Part shown: positions 1 through 5,417 of the stretch, one piece after another | How positions within the stretch are numbered: position 1 is the stretch's first letter | Layout of the letters: every line of letters starts with the position of its first letter | Notes under the pieces: model-generated | What the model was told of the DNA's origin: nothing | The model's input: the letters and a program-made list of their open reading frames with translations, nothing else | Database searches by the model: none | Source of the DNA: Prevotella sp. | GTDB lineage: Bacteria; Bacteroidota; Bacteroidia; Bacteroidales; Bacteroidaceae | Assembly (NCBI GenBank): GCA_017442765.1 | Contig: JAFRZC010000106.1 | Span: 1-6,953, forward strand | Length of the DNA: 6,953 nucleotides | Direction: 5' to 3' | Translations under genes and position numbers: made by a program

Positions 1-565
1 CCTCACCCGGAATGCGAGCCATACAGGACAATTTGCAGCAGAGAGTCAACCCGCTATTCTCGACATCGGCACTGGCTCGGGGTGTATTGCCATCACGCTT
101 GCCACAGCCATCCCTTCTGCCCACATTGAGGCGTGGGACATCTCCGAGAAGGCTCTTACCATTGCCCGAGAGAATGCCGAAAGTTACAATGCTCACGTGT
201 CGTTCCACTTTCAAGATGCCCTCAACCCACCCGCCGACACAGAGAAGTGGGATGTCATTGTCAGCAATCCGCCCTACATCTGCGAACGGGAACGTCGCAC
301 CATGCCGCCCAACGTCCTCAACCATGAGCCCGCGCAAGCCTTGTTTGTTCCCGATGCCGACCCACTGCGGTTCTACCGCGCCATCGCCGCCTATGCCGTC
401 AAGGCACTGAAAACCGACGGGCACCTCTACTTTGAAATCAACCCTCTCTATGTTGAAGAACTATGCCAGCTGTTAAAAACCATCGGTTTCATCGAGATTT
501 TTTCTACGAATGACCAATTTGGGAAGCAACGTTTTATCCGTGCAAAAAAGAATCAGACGACATGA
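1..565 (+). CDS. prmC: Peptide chain release factor N5-glutamine methyltransferase PrmC (5'-truncated by window)
   Basis: PrmC methylates the glutamine of the GGQ motif in class I release factors using S-adenosylmethionine, in the cytoplasm, and so supports efficient translation termination. The reading frame is open from base 2 to the stop at 563-565, giving 187 visible residues. Visible residues 19-31 form the SAM-binding motif I (ILDIGTGSGCIAI). The family hallmark NPPY, which holds the substrate glutamine, is at visible residues 89-92 (bases 266-277) and is followed by a conserved-looking NHEPAQALF segment. PrmC is normally about 280 residues, so roughly 90 residues of the N-terminal helical domain lie upstream of the window. 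The stop codon overlaps the recX start as ATGA, which suggests translational coupling. NPPY is shared with other N-methyltransferases, but the complete motif pattern fits PrmC well. Confidence 0.93.
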   Translation, partial: LTRNASHTGQFAAESQPAILDIGTGSGCIAITLATAIPSAHIEAWDISEKALTIARENAESYNAHVSFHFQDALNPPADTEKWDVIVSNPPYICERERRTMPPNVLNHEPAQALFVPDADPLRFYRAIAAYAVKALKTDGHLYFEINPLYVEELCQLLKTIGFIEIFSTNDQFGKQRFIRAKKNQTT

Positions 566-1062
566 TACAAAAGGAAATGACAGAAAAGGAAGCCCTCGCC
601 AAACTCACCGCTCTTTGTGCCCGGGGAGAACACTCACAGGGTGAGATGCTCGACAAGATGCACCGCTGGGGCCTCGACGACGAGACTGCCAAAGCACGCG
701 TCATGGCCTATCTTGTGGAACACAAATACGTTGACGACGAGCGCTTTACCCGTGCCTTTGTCCACGACAAGATTGCCTACAACCAATGGGGGCGGCGGAA
801 GATTGAGCAGGCACTCTGGACAAAGGGCATCGACAAAGCCACACAAGCGAAAATTCTCGATGAAATCGATGATTCTGAGTATCTCTCCGCCTTAAAGCCA
901 CTCCTGCAAGCCAAGCAACGCAGTGTGAAGGCGGCATCCGACTACGAGCTTCGTGGCAAGCTCATCCGCTTTGCCATGCAGCGCGGCTTCACGTTCGACA
1001 TTATCAACCAGTGCATCGACGGCGCAGAAGACTATGAAGACAACATCAACGAGGCGGGTTAG
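562..1062 (+). CDS. recX: Regulatory protein RecX
   Basis: RecX binds RecA and modulates (usually inhibits) its filament formation and recombinase activity in the cytoplasm. The 166-residue product is all-helical in appearance. It carries the family pattern YVDDERFTRAFVHDK (about residues 57-71), followed by WGRRKIEQALWTKGI (about residues 76-90), the typical RecX three-helix repeat signature. The length is in the usual 150-170 range. The ATG at 562 overlaps the prmC stop as ATGA. An in-frame ATG at 577 is preceded by AAGGA and is a possible alternative start, which would remove five residues. The last 29 nt overlap the comF start. recX is not next to recA here; its place after prmC looks like an operon of convenience. 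Confidence 0.93.
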   Translation: MIQKEMTEKEALAKLTALCARGEHSQGEMLDKMHRWGLDDETAKARVMAYLVEHKYVDDERFTRAFVHDKIAYNQWGRRKIEQALWTKGIDKATQAKILDEIDDSEYLSALKPLLQAKQRSVKAASDYELRGKLIRFAMQRGFTFDIINQCIDGAEDYEDNINEAG

Positions 1063-1750
1063 TTTCTGGAGCCGGGTGTTCGACCTGATTGCGCCGCGTG
1101 CCTGCGTGGCTTGCGGACAGCGGCTGGCTGAGAGCGAGGAGACGTTGTGCGCCAGCTGCAACCTTCACCTGCCACGCACAGGCTTTGCCGCCGATACCTA
1201 CGAGAACGAGATGGCGCGGTGCTTCTGGGGCCGCATCCCGATAGAGCGGGCTGCGGCCTTGTTTTTTTATCAGCCGCAGTCGGAAGCCAGCCATGCCATC
1301 TACGACCTGAAATACCACCACCATCCCGACTACGCCTGCCAGTTGGGACGCTTCGCCACACAAGAATTTGCGCGCCACGGATTTTTTGAAGATATTGACT
1401 GCATCGTGCCCATTCCCCTTACGCGTAGCCGTCAGCTCCATCGTGGCTACAACCAGGCCGGGGAGATAGCCCGGGGCGTGGCCGAGGCAACGGGATTGCC
1501 TATATATAATAAGGTGGTCCGCCGCAACACGTTCAACGAAAGTCAGACCCGAAAGAACCGATGGGAGCGCATGGAAAGTGTGGAAGAAGCCTTTGAGCTG
1601 TTGAACCCCGGGCGCATACACGGCCGGCATGTGCTCATCGTAGATGACGTGGTGACAACGGGCGCCACGGTCTGTGCCTGCGCCAAAGAGCTGGCAAAGG
1701 CAGGAGAGGTGAGGGTCAGTGTGATGAGCCTTGGCTTCACCCGCACTTAG
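1034..1750 (+). CDS. comF: ComF family protein (phosphoribosyltransferase-like, double zinc finger)
   Basis: This is a ComF/GntX-type protein of 238 residues. In competent bacteria such proteins support uptake or processing of single-stranded DNA; in most Bacteroidetes the role is unproven. The N-terminus carries four cysteines in the ComF zinc-finger arrangement (C24-x2-C27 and C39-x2-C42). The rest is a type I phosphoribosyltransferase domain. It contains DCIVPIPLTRSRQLHRGYNQA in the middle and the PRPP-binding loop VLIVDDVVTTGAT at residues 200-212. I chose the ATG at 1034 because the protein then begins just before the zinc finger. The frame stays open back to an ATG at 953, but the extra 27 residues are low-complexity Ser/Ala/Thr and lie inside recX. 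The start overlaps the recX end by 29 nt, which suggests translational coupling. Biochemical substrate unknown. Confidence 0.88.
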   Translation: MKTTSTRRVSFWSRVFDLIAPRACVACGQRLAESEETLCASCNLHLPRTGFAADTYENEMARCFWGRIPIERAAALFFYQPQSEASHAIYDLKYHHHPDYACQLGRFATQEFARHGFFEDIDCIVPIPLTRSRQLHRGYNQAGEIARGVAEATGLPIYNKVVRRNTFNESQTRKNRWERMESVEEAFELLNPGRIHGRHVLIVDDVVTTGATVCACAKELAKAGEVRVSVMSLGFTRT

Positions 1751-1763
1751 CCGCCACTCGCCG

Positions 1764-1873
1764 AAAGACCGTCCCTCACGAAAAATTCCCTAGGGAATTT
1801 GTTCTGAAAGACCGTCGTTCGCATAAAATTCCCTAGGGAATTTATCGCCAAAGACCATCCTTCACAATTCAAG
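1764..1873. repeat. 43-nt tandem repeat block (2 full copies plus a partial third) with an 18-bp palindrome
   Basis: Three copies of the start AAAGACC lie exactly 43 nt apart, at 1764, 1807 and 1850. Copies 1 and 2 share the pattern AAAGACCGTC, a variable stretch, and then the perfect palindrome AAATTCCCTAGGGAATTT at 1783-1800 and 1826-1843. The flanking bases differ, so the identity is strongest in the palindrome and the AAAGACC head. Copy 3 keeps only the head (AAAGACCATCCTTCAC) and a trace of the palindrome (AATTC), then diverges. As RNA each palindrome could fold into a 7-bp stem with a CUAG loop. There is no following run of U, so it is a poor intrinsic terminator. As DNA it resembles a binding site for a dimeric protein. 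It sits just after comF and before the pyrE promoter. Confidence 0.85.
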
Positions 1874-1960
1874 ACATCGCCTACTGCCGTCTGAAAGCCT
1901 TGTAATCAACTGAAAATGCAAATTCTGTGGCGACATGACGGATATTTCCAAAAAATTGAT

Positions 1961-1968
1961 TACCTTTG
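1961..1968 (+). promoter_or_regulatory. Probable pyrE promoter, Bacteroidetes -7 box
   Basis: TACCTTTG at 1961-1968 matches the Bacteroidetes primary sigma factor -7 consensus TAnnTTTG exactly and is followed by CAGCG. It ends 22 nt before the pyrE ATG, predicting a very short 5' untranslated region. No TTTG is found at the expected -33 position (about 1936-1941), so only half of the consensus is met. The box overlaps the right arm of an 8-bp inverted repeat: GTAATCAA at 1902-1909 and TTGATTAC at 1956-1963. Confidence 0.65.
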
Positions 1969-1990
1969 CAGCGTTTATATCCCTATCAGC

Positions 1991-2623
1991 ATGGAAACAA
2001 CGAGAAAGATTTTTGCCCGTCATTTGTTGGACATCGAAGCCGTAAAACTGCGTCCGCAGGAGCCGTTCACCTGGGCCAGCGGCTGGCACTCGCCCATCTA
2101 TTGCGACAATCGCCGCGTGAATGCCTACCCTGCCGTGCGCACGCTGGTCAAGCTTGAGCTTGCCCGCCTTGTCCTCACCCGCTATCCCGACGCAGACACC
2201 GTCGCAGGCGTAGCCACTGGAGCCATTGCACAGGGTGCACTTGTAGCCGACGAGCTTGGCCTTCCTTTCGTCTATGTACGACCGAAGCCAAAGGACCACG
2301 GTATGGGCAACCAGATAGAGGGCGAGCTGCGCAAGGGCGCAAGGGTGGTGGTCGTGGAAGACCTCATCTCCACCGGAGGCTCTTCACTCAAGGCTGTTGA
2401 GGCGTTGCGGCAAGCCGGAGCAAACGTGCTGGGCATGGTGGCCTCGTTCACCTACGGTTTTCCTGTGGCTGAAGAAGCATTCCGTCAGGCCGACGTGGTG
2501 CTTCATACCCTGAGCGACTACAACCATCTCATCGACGAGGCTGTCACATCAGGCTACGTCACCGAAACGGACCTCGACACCCTTCGGCAGTGGCGACAAA
2601 ACCCCGCAGAATGGAATAAATAA
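1991..2623 (+). CDS. pyrE: Orotate phosphoribosyltransferase
   Basis: PyrE converts orotate and PRPP to orotidine 5'-monophosphate, the fifth step of de novo UMP synthesis, in the cytoplasm as a dimer. The 210-residue product has the family's usual length. FTWASGWHSPIYCDNR near residues 26-41 fits the orotate-binding N-terminal region. The catalytic flexible loop follows YVRPKPKDHG at residues 95-104, with the lysines and His expected for OPRTase. The PRPP-binding motif VVVVEDLISTGGSS spans residues 119-132. The ATG at 1991 is chosen because it starts the recognisable protein (METTRKIFARHLLDIEAVKL) and follows a promoter box. The frame stays open upstream to an ATG at 1916, but that extension would include the promoter. 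An SRPBCC gene follows after 30 nt and then argH, so a pyrE-SRPBCC-argH operon is likely. Confidence 0.95.
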   Translation: METTRKIFARHLLDIEAVKLRPQEPFTWASGWHSPIYCDNRRVNAYPAVRTLVKLELARLVLTRYPDADTVAGVATGAIAQGALVADELGLPFVYVRPKPKDHGMGNQIEGELRKGARVVVVEDLISTGGSSLKAVEALRQAGANVLGMVASFTYGFPVAEEAFRQADVVLHTLSDYNHLIDEAVTSGYVTETDLDTLRQWRQNPAEWNK

Positions 2624-2653
2624 AAACTCAAAACATAAATAACCGGAACAGTT

Positions 2654-3067
2654 ATGACATCAACATTTGAAAGCACCGTAAGACAAATCAACGCTCCGCA
2701 GTGGCGCGTGTTTGAGACCCTGAGCAACCTGGAGAACCTGGAGCGCATGAAGCACCACCTCCCCGCCGAGCAACTGGCAGGACTGTCGTTCGACCGCGAC
2801 TCCATCGGCCTCAATGTGCCTATGGCCGGTGACATCCGCCTGCGCATCGTCGAGCGCACACCGCCGAAGACCATCAAGTTTGAGGCCGAGAAAAGTCCCA
2901 TGCCTTTTAACTTCTGGATTCAGCTGGTACCCATGAGCGAGGTGACGTGCAAGATGCGCCTCGTCGTCAAGGCCGAGCTCAACCCCTTCATCAAGGGAAT
3001 GGTGTCGAAGCCGCTCACCGCCGGCATTGAGAAGATTGCTGATGCCCTGCAGAACATGCAGTACTGA
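2654..3067 (+). CDS. Small SRPBCC (START/polyketide-cyclase-like) family protein
   Basis: This is a 137-residue soluble protein with no signal peptide or membrane segment. The pattern is that of a single SRPBCC/Bet v 1-like domain: an N-terminal strand (ESTVRQINAP), a helix with VFETLSNLENLERM, a run of alternating strands through IRLRIVERTPPKTIKFEAE and FWIQLVPM, and a long amphipathic C-terminal helix (KPLTAGIEKIADALQNM). Such domains form a deep hydrophobic ligand pocket, but no ligand or reaction can be named from the sequence. It lies 30 nt after pyrE and 22 nt before argH, so it is probably co-transcribed with both. The ATG at 2654 is the only sensible start; the upstream sequence is AT-rich with a weak GGA at 2645-2647. 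The fold assignment is by pattern recognition and the function is unknown. Confidence 0.75.
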   Translation: MTSTFESTVRQINAPQWRVFETLSNLENLERMKHHLPAEQLAGLSFDRDSIGLNVPMAGDIRLRIVERTPPKTIKFEAEKSPMPFNFWIQLVPMSEVTCKMRLVVKAELNPFIKGMVSKPLTAGIEKIADALQNMQY

Positions 3068-3089
3068 CAACCGTAACACCAAGACCACT

Positions 3090-4427
<1,338 letters not shown>

Positions 4428-4433
4428 GAAATT

Positions 4434-4460
4434 CTATAAGTCTTATAAGTCCTATAAGTC
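4434..4460. repeat. Three tandem copies of a 9-bp repeat, YTATAAGTC
   Basis: CTATAAGTC (4434-4442), TTATAAGTC (4443-4451) and CTATAAGTC (4452-4460) lie head to tail, followed by CTTTAAAA, which resembles a decayed fourth copy. The block fills half of the 53-nt gap between argH and the downstream lipoprotein and ends 20 nt before its ATG. Copy-number change by slippage would alter the leader or promoter length without affecting a reading frame. Confidence 0.9.
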
Positions 4461-4480
4461 CTTTAAAAAAGCAAAAGAAA

Positions 4481-5041
4481 ATGAAAAAATACGCTCTTTT
4501 CTGCGTGCTGGCAAGTCTGTTGCTGGTCTGCTCCTGCGGCGACAGCGACAACGAATACAGCCTCGACTACCGTTGCTATTTCCTCTTCGACACCGAGGTA
4601 CACAACGTGAGCATCATCAAGAACGCGCTCAACCCACTGGCCTCCGGCGTATTCGTCCTTGTGAGCACCGAGCCCCGCAATGGCATACGCTATGTCATCT
4701 CCGAACTGAACGACGGGAAGACGAAGGGCGAGGATGCCCTCACCACCGAGAAAGAAAGCCGCATCACCTACGCACTGGGAGCCTACAACGGCCTCATCAT
4801 CGGCTACAGCAGCCTCGGCAACGGGCTCTATGCCTTCGACCACCAATGTCCCAACTGCATGGCCGCGAGCAACCTCTACCGCTATCCGCTCACCTGGGCC
4901 AACAACGGGCAGTGGGTCTATTGCAAAAACTGCAAACGCTCCTACGACCTGAACAACAACGGCTACCCCAACTCCGACGGACAGAAGCTCATCCGCTACC
5001 GCGCGGAATACAACGGCAGCATCCTCATCGTCCACAACTGA
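4481..5041 (+). CDS. Small lipoprotein with a Rieske-like, four-cysteine (CxxC...CxxC) C-terminal half
   Basis: This is a 186-residue predicted lipoprotein. It starts with MKKYALFCVLASLLLVCSC, a basic N-terminus and hydrophobic stretch with the lipidated cysteine most likely C19. The next residues (GDSDNE) are acidic, which in Bacteroidetes is compatible with surface export, though no exact export signal is claimed. The C-terminal half reads like a Rieske ferredoxin domain: GLYAFDHQCPNC at residues 115-126, then WVYCKNCKRSYDLNNNGYP at about 146-164, then LIRYRAEYNGSILIVHN at the end. The metal-ligand positions are C123-x2-C126 and C148-x2-C151 instead of the Rieske CxH and CxxH, so a zinc or rubredoxin-like iron site is as likely as a 2Fe-2S cluster. 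H121 lies next to the first pair. The gene follows argH by 53 nt; whether it shares that transcript is unclear. Function unknown. Confidence 0.85.
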   Translation: MKKYALFCVLASLLLVCSCGDSDNEYSLDYRCYFLFDTEVHNVSIIKNALNPLASGVFVLVSTEPRNGIRYVISELNDGKTKGEDALTTEKESRITYALGAYNGLIIGYSSLGNGLYAFDHQCPNCMAASNLYRYPLTWANNGQWVYCKNCKRSYDLNNNGYPNSDGQKLIRYRAEYNGSILIVHN

Positions 5042-5092
5042 CGAGAAATGACAGGTCATTCCGACGCAAAAACGCTAAAAAACGTGAAATCG

Positions 5093-5124
5093 TTTGGCAG
5101 TTACGAGATTAAGCCGTAACTTTG
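5093..5124 (+). promoter_or_regulatory. Promoter for the tRNA-Gly/tRNA-Leu unit
   Basis: TTTG at 5093-5096 and TAACTTTG at 5117-5124 match the Bacteroidetes -33 and -7 consensus (TTTG, TAnnTTTG). They are 20 nt apart, which is the expected spacing. Transcription would start around 5130, about 80 nt before tRNA-Gly. A short inverted repeat, AAACG (5080-5084) and CGTTT (5091-5095), overlaps the -33 box. A second one, AATGAC (5047-5052) and GTCATT (5055-5060), lies further upstream. Neither is assigned a role. Confidence 0.8.
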
Positions 5125-5204
5125 CAGAAGTTTTAGCTGCACTCGGCAAAATTGGAGCAAACTCCTTTTGCGCTCGTTGGCAAAAACTTTGCAGAAGTTT
5201 TAGC
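5118..5204 (+). repeat. 20-bp direct repeat and hairpins in the tRNA leader
   Basis: AACTTTGCAGAAGTTTTAGC occurs identically at 5118-5137 and 5185-5204, 67 nt apart. The first copy overlaps the promoter -7 box. The second copy has AA in place of TA before CTTTG and lacks a TTTG at the -33 distance, so it probably is not a promoter. Each copy contains an inverted repeat. In the second it is AAAACTT (5183-5189), loop TGCAG, AAGTTTT (5195-5201), ending 11 nt before tRNA-Gly. Between the copies lies another hairpin: GCAAAA (5146-5151), a TT bulge, GGAG (5154-5157), loop CAAA, CTCC (5162-5165) and TTTTGC (5166-5171). Confidence 0.75.
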
Positions 5205-5212
5205 CATTGTTT

Positions 5213-5285
5213 GCGGAAATAGCTCAGTTGGTAGAGCACAACCTTGCCAAGGTTGGGGTCGCGGGTCCGAGTCCCGTTTTCCGCT
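5213..5285 (+). tRNA. tRNA-Gly (anticodon GCC)
   Basis: This 73-nt sequence folds as a full cloverleaf. The acceptor stem pairs GCGGAAA (5213-5219) with TTTCCGC (5278-5284), and the discriminator is T5285, as usual for tRNA-Gly. The anticodon stem CAACC/GGTTG flanks the loop TTGCCAA, with the anticodon GCC at 5246-5248. The T stem is GCGGG/CCCGT. The 3' CCA is not encoded. The T loop reads TCCGAGT, so position 55 is C rather than the U that is normally modified to pseudouridine. It decodes GGC and GGU and is followed by tRNA-Leu after 14 nt. Confidence 0.96.
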
Positions 5286-5299
5286 CACATTTTTGGGGA

Positions 5300-5385
5300 G
5301 CCTTGATGGTGGAATTGGTAGACACGAGGGACTTAAAATCCCTTGGCCAGTGATGGCTGTGCGGGTTCGAGTCCCGCTCGAGGCA
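5300..5385 (+). tRNA. tRNA-Leu (anticodon TAA)
   Basis: This is an 86-nt class II tRNA. The acceptor stem pairs GCCTTGA (5300-5306) with TCGAGGC (5378-5384), and the discriminator is A5385, as expected for Leu. The anticodon stem AGGGA/TCCCT surrounds the loop CTTAAAA, with the anticodon TAA at 5334-5336, which reads UUA (and UUG by wobble). The long variable arm (5344-5360) contains a GCCA/TGGC stem with a GTGA loop. The T arm is GCGGG, TTCGAGT, CCCGC. CCA is not encoded. It lies 14 nt after tRNA-Gly and is almost certainly on the same transcript. Confidence 0.96.
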
Positions 5386-5417
5386 CTTTTCCTAACGCAC
5401 CTTAAAAAATTATTCCT

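Noticed and set aside
1783..1843. Palindromes as an intrinsic terminator for comF
   Set aside because: The stems could form only with a CUAG loop and are not followed by a run of T, and the tandem 43-nt arrangement is better described as a repeat. A transcript end here remains possible but is not shown.
1764..1873. CRISPR array
   Set aside because: There are only two and a half repeats, the variable parts are not spacer-like because they are partly conserved, and there are no cas genes in the window.
5183..5201. AAAACTT/AAGTTTT hairpin as a terminator before tRNA-Gly
   Set aside because: The stem is AT-rich and weak, no T run follows it, and termination here would prevent tRNA synthesis from the upstream promoter.
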